In this document: positions 7,021-14,635 of the stretch, piece after piece
How the letters are laid out: the number at the start of each line of letters is the position of its first letter
Numbering within the stretch: the stretch's first letter is position 1
Source: Pseudomonadota bacterium
GTDB lineage: Bacteria > Pseudomonadota > Gammaproteobacteria > Burkholderiales > Gallionellaceae
Assembly (NCBI GenBank): GCA_021787435.1
Contig: JAJYLY010000020.1
Location: 1 to 36,203 of the forward strand
Reading direction: 5' to 3'
Length of the DNA stretch: 36,203 nucleotides
The notes under the pieces: generated by a model
What the model saw: the letters and a program-made list of their open reading frames with translations, nothing else
What the model was told of the DNA's origin: nothing
Database searches by the model: none
Position numbers and translations under genes: made by a program

Positions 7021-7106
7021 TGCGAGTTGCATTTTCAGGCCTGGCTTGCCGGCATCGCAGAGTATTCATTTCCTCGGCCATTTTATGTCGCACGCGAAAG
7101 TAGACT

Positions 7107-9641
7107 ATGTCAGACACCGTTAACAGATACAACCTTTTCAATGCTGCAACCAATACGGTTGCGGGCGTTAGCGAAATTCAGCGTCAGGCAGCTTTGCTTA
7201 AAACCGGCGCTTTGCAAAATGCGATACTCAACAGCGCCAATTTTTCCAGCATTGCAACTGATGCAAAGGGCGTGATCCAGATTTTCAACGTTGGCGCAGA
7301 GCGCATGCTGGGCTATGCGGCGACCGATGTTCTCAACAAGATCACGCCGGCCGATATTTCCGATCCGGAGGAAGTAATCGCGCGCGCCAAGGAACTGAGC
7401 GTCGAGCTTGGAACCCAGATTCAACCGGGTTTTGAAGCGCTGGTATTCAAGGCCTCGCGCGGCATCGAGGATATTTACGAGCTGACTTATATCCGCAAGG
7501 ATGGCAGCCGCTTTCCGGCCGTCGTCTCGGTCACCGCGCTGCGCGACGATCAAAATGCAATTATCGGATACCTTCTGATCGGTACCGACAACACCGCGCG
7601 CAAACAAATCGAAGCCGAGAGGCAGCGCTTGGTCGATATTCAGGAAGAGACAAACAAGAAACTGCAACAGACTAACATCACCTTGCAGATCAGCGAGGAA
7701 AAGTTCTCTGTCACGCTCAATTCCATCGGTGACGGGGTGATAGCAACCGATGACAGAGGCCGTGTGACGCTGCTCAATCCGCTGGCCGAAAAACTCACAG
7801 GCTGGAAACAGGCAGATGCTGCAGGCCATCCGGTTGCGGATATTTTTCACATCATCCACAAGGAATCCCGGGAGCCGGCCTTCATCCCGGTCATGGATAC
7901 GCTGAAAAAGGGCACGATACATGGCTTGGCCAATCATACCGTGCTGATTGCAAGGGATGGCAGTGAGTGCGATATCGCCGACAGTTGCGCGCCGATACGC
8001 GATCGCGACGGTCAGATAATCGGTGTCGTGCTGGTGTTCAGCGATGTCACCGATGAATATGCAGTGCAGCAGGCTTTGCGCGACCAGCAGTTTTACACCC
8101 GTTCCCTGATCGAATCCAACATCGATGCGCTGATGACGACCGATCCATCCGGCATCATTACCGATGTCAACCAGCAGATGATCGCGCTCACCGGTTGCGC
8201 GCGTGGCGCTCTGATCGGCACGCCTTTCAAGAACTACTTCACCGATCCTGCGCGGGCCGAGGCGGGCATCAAACAGGTACTAAGCGAAAAAAAGGTTACC
8301 GACTACGAGCTCACCACACGCGCAAGAAACGGCAAAGAAACGGAAGTCTCCTACAATGCGGCCACCTTCTACAATGCCGAAGGGAAGCTGCAAGGCGTGT
8401 TTGCCGCAGCGCGCGACATCACGGAACGCAAACGCCTGGATCAGGTGCTGCATGACAAAAACACCGAACTGGAAAATGCCAAACTTCTGGCGGAAAAGGC
8501 CAATCTGGCGAAGTCGATTTTTCTTTCCCAAATGAGTCATGAGCTGCGCACCCCGCTCAATGCCATTCTTGGATTTGCACAGCTGCTGGAAATCAGCTCC
8601 CCGCCTCCCAGCGAGATCCAGATGCAAAGGCTGCATCAGATCGTCAAGGCAGGATGGTATCTGCTGGAATTAATCAACGAAATCCTAGATCTTGCAGTGA
8701 TCGAGTCCGGCAAGCTTTCGCTGTCTCAGGAAGCGGTGTCGCTCTCTGAAGTCATGCGCGAATGCCAGTCCATGATCGAACCAGAGGCGGTAAAACACGC
8801 CATCCATGTGAATTTCATTCCGTTCGACGAGAGCTGGTTTGCCCATGCAGACCGCACCCGCGTCAAACAGGTGCTGATTAACCTGTTGTCCAATGCGATC
8901 AAATACAACCGCGAGCTGGGAACAGTCGTGGTGGAATGCAGCGTAAGCAGCCCGGATCGCATTCAAATCAGCATCAAGGACAGTGGCGAGGGATTGCCTC
9001 CTGAAAAGTTGCTGCAACTGTTTCAGCCTTTCAACCGCCTGGGTCAGGAGAACGGCGCAGAGGAAGGAACCGGCATCGGCCTGGTCGTCACCAAGCAGCT
9101 GATCGAACTGATGGGCGGTACAATCAGCGTAAAAAGCACTGTCGGCGTAGGCAGTGAATTTTGCATCGAACTGCTCCGGGATATTGCGCCGCAGTTGATA
9201 CGCCTTAAACCTGACGACGTTTCAATAAAGACCACAGGGAAGGCCACGCTGCTTTATATAGAAGACAACCCGGCCAACCTGATGCTGGTCGAGCAGATCA
9301 TCGAAGGACATCCTGATGTAAGAATGCTTAGCGCGCGCGATGCACTTAAAGGCATCGCGCTGGCACGCGCCCATCTGCCGAACGTGATCCTGATGGACAT
9401 CAATCTGCCTGGCATCAGCGGGATTGAAGCGTTGAAGATACTGATCGATGACCCTGCCACCATGCATATCCCGGTTATTGCCTTGAGTGCAAATGCAATG
9501 CTGCGCGATATTGAAAAAGGGCTGGGCACCGGATTTTTCCGTTATCTCACCAAGCCAATTAAAATTAACGAGTTCATGAAAGCGCTGGAAGATGCACTGA
9601 AATTTTCCAAACCAGAACAGATAACAGGACAACTACAATGA
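7107..9641 (+). CDS. Hybrid sensor histidine kinase with three PAS domains and a receiver
   Basis: The 844-residue protein has no clear membrane segment and is probably cytosolic. Order: PAS 1 (about 45-165; NFSSIATDAKGVIQIFNVGA), a coiled coil (about 170-195), PAS 2 (about 196-320; DGVIATDDRGRVTLLNPLAE), PAS 3 (about 330-450; DALMTTDPSGIITDVNQQMI), a dimerisation helix with the phosphoacceptor His478 (FLSQMSHELRTPLNAILGF), an ATPase domain (N box LINLLSNAIKYN, G boxes DSGEGLPP and GTGIGLVVTKQ) and a C-terminal receiver with Asp764 (ILMDINLPG). All key catalytic residues are present. It overlaps the next gene by ATGA, so REC-PAS 9638 and the cyclase 11183 are likely phosphotransfer partners. 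No strong ribosome site is seen at ATG 7107. Confidence 0.93.
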   Translation: MSDTVNRYNLFNAATNTVAGVSEIQRQAALLKTGALQNAILNSANFSSIATDAKGVIQIFNVGAERMLGYAATDVLNKITPADISDPEEVIARAKELSVELGTQIQPGFEALVFKASRGIEDIYELTYIRKDGSRFPAVVSVTALRDDQNAIIGYLLIGTDNTARKQIEAERQRLVDIQEETNKKLQQTNITLQISEEKFSVTLNSIGDGVIATDDRGRVTLLNPLAEKLTGWKQADAAGHPVADIFHIIHKESREPAFIPVMDTLKKGTIHGLANHTVLIARDGSECDIADSCAPIRDRDGQIIGVVLVFSDVTDEYAVQQALRDQQFYTRSLIESNIDALMTTDPSGIITDVNQQMIALTGCARGALIGTPFKNYFTDPARAEAGIKQVLSEKKVTDYELTTRARNGKETEVSYNAATFYNAEGKLQGVFAAARDITERKRLDQVLHDKNTELENAKLLAEKANLAKSIFLSQMSHELRTPLNAILGFAQLLEISSPPPSEIQMQRLHQIVKAGWYLLELINEILDLAVIESGKLSLSQEAVSLSEVMRECQSMIEPEAVKHAIHVNFIPFDESWFAHADRTRVKQVLINLLSNAIKYNRELGTVVVECSVSSPDRIQISIKDSGEGLPPEKLLQLFQPFNRLGQENGAEEGTGIGLVVTKQLIELMGGTISVKSTVGVGSEFCIELLRDIAPQLIRLKPDDVSIKTTGKATLLYIEDNPANLMLVEQIIEGHPDVRMLSARDALKGIALARAHLPNVILMDINLPGISGIEALKILIDDPATMHIPVIALSANAMLRDIEKGLGTGFFRYLTKPIKINEFMKALEDALKFSKPEQITGQLQ

Positions 9642-10492
9642 TCAGCAATCAGGAAATTCTAAACGCCAACATACTGATCGTTGACGACCAGCCGACCAAT
9701 GTGATTTTGCTGGAGGAATTATTACAGGATGCCGGTTATACCAGCATTGCATCGACCACAGACCCTTATGCCGTCAGCGAGCTGCATCGCAACAACCGCT
9801 ATGATCTGATTCTGCTGGACCTGCAAATGCCCGGCATGGATGGGTTCCAGGTGATGAAAGCCCTCAAGGAAATCGAGCCCGACAGCTACCTTCCATTACT
9901 CGTGATCACGGCCCAACCGAGCCACAAATTGCAGGCGCTGGCCTGCGGCGCAAGGGATTTTGTGGCCAAACCGTTTGATCTTGTCGAAGTACAGACGCGT
10001 ATTCACAACATGCTGGAAGTGCGCTTGTTACACAGCAAGCTCCAGGAGCACAACAAACTGCTGGAACAGAAGGTGCTGGAGCGCACAAAAGAACTCAGTG
10101 CAAGCGAAGCGCGTTTTCGCCGCCTGACTGAGCTGTCATCAGACTGGTATTGGGAACAGGACGAAACAGGAAATTTCACCAAAATTTTCGGCCCGGTGCT
10201 CGAGATGCTCGGCATCCGGATAGACGATACGCTGGGAAATATCCGGGACGATCAGGGTGCAGGCTGGATCGATGCCGAGCGGGAAATGCTGGCAGAAAAA
10301 CTGGCCTCCAGACAGCCGTTTCTGGATTTCGTCTACTCCCGAATCAATCCTGACGGGACAAGACATTATCTGATGGTGAGCGGAGAGCCGATGTTTGACG
10401 CATCCGGTCGTTATACCGGTTACCGGGGTATCGGCAAGGATGTGACCGACACGCTGCCGCCTGTGTTGGCCAGCGCACAGAAGGATGGCTGA
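9638..10492 (+). CDS. Response regulator, REC-PAS
   Basis: The 284-residue protein has a receiver (1-125) with Asp16/Asp17, phosphoacceptor Asp61 (LLDLQMPGMDGF) and Lys111 (VAKPF), a coiled coil (about 130-160; LLEQKVLERTKEL) and a C-terminal PAS/PAC domain (about 160-275; LSSDWYWEQDETGNFTKIFG, ending GYRGIGKDVTD). No output domain such as GGDEF, EAL or HTH is present, so it may relay a signal by protein contact. Its receiver is closely alike, residue by residue, to that of 11183, which indicates a tandem duplication. It overlaps the kinase gene by four bases and is probably phosphorylated by it. Confidence 0.88.
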   Translation: MISNQEILNANILIVDDQPTNVILLEELLQDAGYTSIASTTDPYAVSELHRNNRYDLILLDLQMPGMDGFQVMKALKEIEPDSYLPLLVITAQPSHKLQALACGARDFVAKPFDLVEVQTRIHNMLEVRLLHSKLQEHNKLLEQKVLERTKELSASEARFRRLTELSSDWYWEQDETGNFTKIFGPVLEMLGIRIDDTLGNIRDDQGAGWIDAEREMLAEKLASRQPFLDFVYSRINPDGTRHYLMVSGEPMFDASGRYTGYRGIGKDVTDTLPPVLASAQKDG

Positions 10493-10574
10493 ATATTGCA
10501 TATTCTGAGCCATATACCGGCAGGACTACTGTAAGCCATCCGTTTCAAGAACCCATTTCAGGACTAGGCAAGCC

Positions 10575-11177
10575 ATGAAACAAAACAACCTGAATGCCGA
10601 ACAATTACGGCAGGAAGACGAATCGCGACTTTATCGCAGGACGCCGTCATTTGTACAACCGCTCCCTGGAGAGAACCTGCTGCATGAATTGATGCATGAA
10701 CTGCGCGTTAGTCAGATAGAACTGGAAATGCAGAACGAGACCTTGCGGCGTTCGCAGATTGAACTGGAAGCTTCCCGCGACCGTTATGTCGATTTCTATG
10801 ATTTCGCGCTGGTCAGTTACCTAACGCTTGACAGGGAAGCCACGATTAAAGACATCAATCTTCCCGGCGCAGAGCTGCTCGGCGTGGAGCGAAAATTGCT
10901 GATGCGCCGCCGTTTTGCCTCTTTCGTTCTTCCTGCAGATCAGGATCTCTGGCATCACCATTTTATTTCCGTACTGAAAAGCGACCACAAACGTCATTGT
11001 GAACTTGCGCTGCAGAAAGGCGACGGGACATTCGCCAAGGTAATACTGATTTGCCAGCGTCTGAAAAAATCGGGTAAGGAAATGATGCTTCGAATCGTGC
11101 TGGTTGACATGACTGAAATCACACCAGTGGAAGCTGCAGATAATGAACATCGGCTCAACCAGAATGGAATCGGATAA
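10575..11177 (+). CDS. Single PAS-domain protein
   Basis: This 200-residue protein starts with a charged helical region containing LHELMHELRVSQIELEMQNE and LRRSQIELE, then one PAS domain (about 70-185; DRYVDFYDFALVSYLTLDRE, then NLPGAELLGVER). The HELxVxQIELEMQNExLR helix joined to RYxDxYDFAPVGYxTL is common at the front of PAS kinases and GGDEF proteins. Here it stands alone, with no kinase or GGDEF part and no frameshift visible that would join it to 11183 (different frame, five-base gap, own start). It may be a signal-sensing partner of the adjacent REC proteins. Confidence 0.8.
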   Translation: MKQNNLNAEQLRQEDESRLYRRTPSFVQPLPGENLLHELMHELRVSQIELEMQNETLRRSQIELEASRDRYVDFYDFALVSYLTLDREATIKDINLPGAELLGVERKLLMRRRFASFVLPADQDLWHHHFISVLKSDHKRHCELALQKGDGTFAKVILICQRLKKSGKEMMLRIVLVDMTEITPVEAADNEHRLNQNGIG

Positions 11178-11182
11178 ATTCA

Positions 11183-12109
11183 ATGATTAACGAAAATGAA
11201 ATACTAAATGCCAGCATTCTGATCGTAGATGATCAGCAAGCCAATGTGCTTCTGCTTGAGGAAATGCTGCGTGATGTCGGTTACTCATGCATTGAGTCAA
11301 CCAACAACCCCTATGAAGTTTGCGCACTCCATCAAAAAAATCACTACGACCTCATACTGCTCGACATGCAGATGCCCGGCATGGATGGCTTTCAGGTAAT
11401 GGAAGCCTTAAAAAAAGCTGAAACCAATGGCTATGTACCGATACTCGTCATCACTGCCCAACCCAACCACAAGCTGCGTGCGCTGGTTTCCGGCGCGAAA
11501 GATTTCATCAGCAAGCCGTTTGACCTGATGGAAGCCAAGTCGCGCATACACAACATGCTGGAAATGCGATTGCTGTATAAGAAGCTGTTAGATCACAGCC
11601 GCTCGCTAGAATCCTTGGCGCTGCATGACGCGTTGACCGGGCTGCCGAACAGGCGACTTTTGGCGGACAGACTGTCGCTGTCCATCGCTCATGCGCACAG
11701 ACACAACTCCACCATGGCGGTGATGTATCTGGACCTGGACGGATTCAAGGAGATCAACGACACTTTGGGTCACGATGGGGGTGATACGCTGTTAAAGATG
11801 GTCGCCGATCGCCTGGTTGCCGCAGTGCGTCGGGAGGATACGGTTGCGCGCATAAGCGGAGACGAGTTTGTGATTGGGCTGTCGGAACTCAATCATGCTG
11901 ATGAAGTCACTCATCTTGTGTCTAAAGTGAAGCAGTCCCTGTCACGCCCCTATCATATCCAAGACCACGATGTGAACATGACCGTCAGTATCGGTGTCAG
12001 CGTTTATCCTGTGCATGGCGAAAATGTGACAAATTTGATGAAAAGCGCGGATCTGGCTTTATATGAAGCCAAACGTACAGGCAAGAACACCTATCGCATC
12101 GCAGCATAG
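11183..12109 (+). CDS. Response regulator diguanylate cyclase, REC-GGDEF
   Basis: The 308-residue protein joins a receiver (1-125; phosphoacceptor Asp61 in LLDMQMPGMDGF, Lys111 in ISKPF) to a GGDEF domain (about 140-305; LHDALTGLPNRRLLADRLS, YLDLDGFKEINDTLGHDGGD). The signature reads SGDEF at 225-229, an active-type variant, and the inhibitory I-site RxxD is present at 216-219, exactly five residues upstream. It should make c-di-GMP from two GTP and be feedback-inhibited by it. It has the PleD/WspR-like logic of control by phosphorylation, probably by the hybrid kinase at 7107. It is the last gene of the cluster. Confidence 0.93.
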   Translation: MINENEILNASILIVDDQQANVLLLEEMLRDVGYSCIESTNNPYEVCALHQKNHYDLILLDMQMPGMDGFQVMEALKKAETNGYVPILVITAQPNHKLRALVSGAKDFISKPFDLMEAKSRIHNMLEMRLLYKKLLDHSRSLESLALHDALTGLPNRRLLADRLSLSIAHAHRHNSTMAVMYLDLDGFKEINDTLGHDGGDTLLKMVADRLVAAVRREDTVARISGDEFVIGLSELNHADEVTHLVSKVKQSLSRPYHIQDHDVNMTVSIGVSVYPVHGENVTNLMKSADLALYEAKRTGKNTYRIAA

Positions 12110-12202
12110 CTGACGACGTACCTGCCCTGATAAAGCTTCGTGGGCCAAAAAATCAGGCCTTGCGGAACATCGCTCTGTGCTGACGTGCTGATGCGCTCCA
12201 CG

Positions 12203-12317
12203 ATTTACCCATCTTGCGCGGGTTTATGTACTCGGGCTGAAAGCAACAACTTATTGATGTAGTGGATAATTTTGTAATTTTCAAATGGGAAATTGAAATT
12301 GCGCAGGGTGGGTAAAT
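12203..12317. repeat. Small inverted-repeat element A (MITE-like)
   Basis: The ends ATTTACCCATCTTGCGC (12203-12219) and GCGCAGGGTGGGTAAAT (12301-12317) are inverted repeats matching at 15 of 17 positions. The 115-bp element has no coding capacity. Its interior matches element B at 14112-14228 in scattered blocks (GTAC, GGC, AAAG, GATGT, GATAA/GAATAA), so the two are diverged copies of one family. No target-site duplication is evident. The 90 bases between the cyclase stop and this element show nothing else. Confidence 0.7.
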
Positions 12318-12367
12318 AAAACAGCGTCGTCAACATCCAAACCTTTACACTGACACGCTCATCCCCT

Positions 12368-12600
12368 TTATGTGGTGCCAGGAATGCTGAAGTTTGCTGC
12401 AAGTGCTTCAAACTGTTCCGCCGGCAACGGTTTGCTGTAATAAAAGCCCTGCACCTCATCGCAGCACCGTTCACGCAGCAAATCCAACTGCTCTACTGTC
12501 TCCACACCTTCTGCGATGGTTTTTAGTCCAAGGTTTTTTTGCAAGGCTGATGATCGCCAATGGGCATAACGGAGCAGGATCGATAATTTCGGACGGATAA
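12368..12600 (-). pseudogene. EAL-domain phosphodiesterase, frameshifted C-terminal remnant
   Basis: On the minus strand the C-terminal frame reads NLGLKTIAEGVETVEQLDLL, then CDEVQGFYYSKPLPAEQFEA, ending at TAA (12368-12370). This is the last part of an EAL domain with its AEGVE motif. Just before it the homologous residues AIISLAK continue in another frame: a run of seven A (CTTGCAAAAAAACC on the minus strand) has one base too many, so a single-base slip breaks the gene. Only about 60 codons are recognisable; the EAL motif itself and any GGDEF part are gone. It faces the cyclase gene 11183 and could be the remains of a once-linked phosphodiesterase. Confidence 0.8.
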
Positions 12601-12682
12601 AACGCAAAACATCGCTTGAATAGTGAAAAATTTCGCCTCTGGACGAGGCTGTTATTTTGCAAGAAGCTCTCTCTATAAAAAA

Positions 12683-13618
12683 TTACAGAGCTTCTGTCGT
12701 GGCAGACTGATTATCTACAATGCGCCGGCGCAAACCCAATCCCAGCCCCACGAGTCCGACTACCATTAGCGGGATTGTCGCTGGCTCAGGAACAGAGGCG
12801 TATGGAAGTAAGGTAACTAAAGTGCCAACAGGCGCATTCGTCACATTAAGACCGCCGCTCAATCCGCTAGAGTCAGCCAGAATGCCGGCGCAAGTGCCCG
12901 AGAGGCTGTTTTGCTGTAGTGTCACTGCACCCGTACTCGCCAGTGCTCTGCCACAAAGATCCGTTGCCGTGGTATTCATGGAGATGCTGGTTAACGCGAG
13001 AATGTTCCCCAGGAATACGGTGTTTGTATCGATTGTAGCCGAGCTTCCGACATCCCAATACACACCTGCACCCGAACCGGTATTAGTCAAGTTCACGACC
13101 GAGTTGGGTGATGTAATCAGTGTGCTCGGCATTTGAAAAACCCATGCCGCATTAGCGTTCCCTCCACCGTCGAGCGTGAGCACTCCCGACAAATTGGTCG
13201 TTCCGGCAGCGACTGTATACACGCCAGGGGCCAGTGTCAGCCCAGCCAGATCCGGATTGATCAGAGTAGTGCCTGCCCCAAGAGATGCAAGATTCTTGAT
13301 CGCAGTGGTAAGCTGAGACTGAGCCGACTGCGCAAGCGCTCCGCCGGCGTATACGCTTCCTCCTGTCACCTGTGGATCTGAGACCCCAACCCCTGGTGAC
13401 GAGTTAAAGCCCGTGATTGCATTCGCGCCACCACTGGACCATACACCGACGCTTCCGACGATAGTGCTCGTAGGAACATTAGTCACCGTCGCGGCACCCA
13501 GAACCGTAAAACTCGCTAAATCAGACCCCAGCAATGGCGTGGCCAATACCGGGGATGCGCCGCAAAATGTTCCGATCACAGCTAAAGACAAGATAGACAA
13601 ATACTTGGGTATTTTCAT
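12683..13618 (-). CDS. Ice-binding-like (DUF3494) protein with PEP-CTERM anchor
   Basis: The 311-residue product has a signal peptide (MKIPKYLSILSLAVIG, cleavage likely after PVLA near residue 26), a DUF3494 ice-binding-like body (about 35-265) and a C-terminal VPEPATIPLMVVGLVGLGLG followed by RRR, a PEP-CTERM sorting signal. Typical DUF3494 segments include NVPTSTIVGSVGVW, TLAPGVYTVAAGT, NAAWVFQMPSTL and GRALASTGAVTL. The domain forms a beta-solenoid that in some members binds ice; in many soil and water bacteria it may be an adhesin or matrix protein. PEP-CTERM proteins are processed by exosortase, not seen in this window. The start at 13618 has AGGA at proper distance; an ATG three codons earlier would lie too close to it. 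The gene stands alone between two small inverted-repeat elements. Confidence 0.9.
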   Translation of the reverse strand: MKIPKYLSILSLAVIGTFCGASPVLATPLLGSDLASFTVLGAATVTNVPTSTIVGSVGVWSSGGANAITGFNSSPGVGVSDPQVTGGSVYAGGALAQSAQSQLTTAIKNLASLGAGTTLINPDLAGLTLAPGVYTVAAGTTNLSGVLTLDGGGNANAAWVFQMPSTLITSPNSVVNLTNTGSGAGVYWDVGSSATIDTNTVFLGNILALTSISMNTTATDLCGRALASTGAVTLQQNSLSGTCAGILADSSGLSGGLNVTNAPVGTLVTLLPYASVPEPATIPLMVVGLVGLGLGLRRRIVDNQSATTEAL

Positions 13619-13669
13619 GATATTCATTCCTAAATGGTGATTCGATTTACATCTTAAAGTACGTACCAA

Positions 13670-13682
13670 ACGGCACTGCCGT
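13670..13682. promoter_or_regulatory. Palindrome upstream of the ice-binding-like gene
   Basis: ACGGCA-C-TGCCGT is a perfect 6-bp-arm palindrome about 52 bases before the start codon of the minus-strand gene. The place and symmetry suit an operator for a dimeric regulator. The function is inferred. Confidence 0.35.
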
Positions 13683-14111
13683 ATATTGAACTGAGCTGGT
13701 ACTTATTAAGCAAGAATCGTGCTCGCAACACAATCATATGATTAATATCCATTTATTATTTATTGGCAATCAATTAAGTCATTATTATGTAAAGTATCCC
13801 GACAAATATCCCGATCAGCATCCTTGAGCAAAGCGACAAGTGTTTTGCATTTTTATTACACCCACTCTCCTTAAAAACTGTCGGCCCAACGAACATATTC
13901 ACAGTTTTTGTCCCAAAAAACAGCAACCGGTCCTAGGTCAATATTCGGTCGGCGCCAACAAGACCAATGTACGTATTCCACTGAAACTGGATCGGATTGG
14001 CCATTCGTTTCACGCAACGTTATCAATAGTGTACTTAAAATTCTCACACCCTTTTGTTTTATAATAGACTTGTTCACGTTATCTGCCGTGAAACTGTTGA
14101 TGCGCGTCAAG
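13683..14111. other. AT-rich gap without a recognised gene
   Basis: No convincing gene is seen on either strand in these 429 bases. Short open frames lack ribosome sites and family-like sequence. Base composition is clearly more AT-rich than in flanking genes, in keeping with accessory DNA. It may hold the promoter of the ice-binding-like gene and remnants too decayed to name. Confidence 0.5.
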
Positions 14112-14228
14112 AATTACCCAGCCTGCGAGAGTTGGCGTACCTAGGCCAAAGAGCACTCAAGTTCCTGATGTGGAGAATAAATTGGCAAGACTAAGGTGAA
14201 TACATGAATTCGCGCAGGCTGGGTAAAT
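14112..14228. repeat. Small inverted-repeat element B (MITE-like)
   Basis: The ends AATTACCCAGCCTGCGAGA (14112-14130) and TCGCGCAGGCTGGGTAAAT (14210-14228) are inverted repeats matching at 17 of 19 positions. At 117 bp it is nearly the same size as element A and shares its TTACCCA...TGGGTAA ends. It has no coding capacity, so movement would need a transposase elsewhere. Its right end joins, in frame, the surviving tail of a tyrosine-recombinase gene, so it probably inserted into or cut that gene. Confidence 0.75.
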
Positions 14229-14351
14229 CAGGCTGCGCAGACAACACAGTTGGGTGGTTGGAAAAGTATGGCGATGGTGGAAAGGTATGCCCACCTCGAT
14301 TCTGACCACTTGAGTGCGGCAGCGGCAAGACTGGATTCCGTAAAGTTATAA
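14229..14351 (+). pseudogene. Phage-type tyrosine recombinase (integrase), C-terminal fragment
   Basis: From the edge of element B one frame reads QLGGWKSMAMVERYAHLDSD and on through HLSAAAARLDSVKL to TAA 14349-14351. The LGGWKS-MVxRYAHL-AAARLD pattern is the end of phage-type integrases, with the nucleophile tyrosine encoded at 14286-14288. The catalytic Arg and His residues and everything upstream are missing. Only 40 codons survive. It sits 70 bases from tRNA-Asn, the sort of place where integrases of genomic islands are found, so it is probably the scar of an integrated element. Confidence 0.85.
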
Positions 14352-14384
14352 ATGGTTACGATTTGGCTACGGTACGCTGAAAAG

Positions 14385-14410
14385 AAAAAAGCCCCGCATC
14401 GCTGCAAGGC
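14385..14410 (-). terminator. Rho-independent terminator of tRNA-Asn
   Basis: On the minus strand GCCTTGCA-GCGA-TGCGGGGC forms an 8-bp stem with two G-T pairs and a GNRA-type loop, followed by a run of six T. It begins 11 bases after the tRNA 3' end. Confidence 0.8.
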
Positions 14411-14421
14411 CTTATCTTATC

Positions 14422-14497
14422 TGGCTCCCCGACCTGGACTCGAACCAGGGACCTGCGGATTAACAGTCCGTCGCTCTACCGACTGAGCTATCAGGGA
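14422..14497 (-). tRNA. tRNA-Asn (GTT)
   Basis: The minus strand gives a complete 76-nt cloverleaf. The acceptor stem TCCCTGA pairs with TCGGGGA (one G-T pair), the D arm contains AGCTCAGTCGGTAGAGC, the anticodon loop CTGTTAA has GTT at plus positions 14464-14462, and the T arm contains GGTTCGAGTCC. The 3' CCA is encoded. A terminator follows. The anticodon decodes AAC/AAU. Confidence 0.97.
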
Positions 14498-14635
14498 ATG
14501 AAGAGGTGCGCATCATATAGATTAGACCTGATCAGGTCAACCTGAAATTTGAATTTCGGCTAAAAAATCATCCCGGGCAGTTGCAGAGTCGTTGCATCGA
14601 ATCCTGACTCCCGAAACCAAATGAGTTACCCGTAC

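Noticed and set aside
10575..12109. Idea that the PAS protein and the REC-GGDEF protein are one gene split by a frameshift
   Set aside because: The second ORF has its own start and a complete receiver matching that of 9638 from its first residues, so the two are separate genes.
13840..14144. Open frames of 74 to 79 codons on both strands in the AT-rich gap
   Set aside because: No ribosome sites, no signal or domain, and one runs into inverted-repeat element B.
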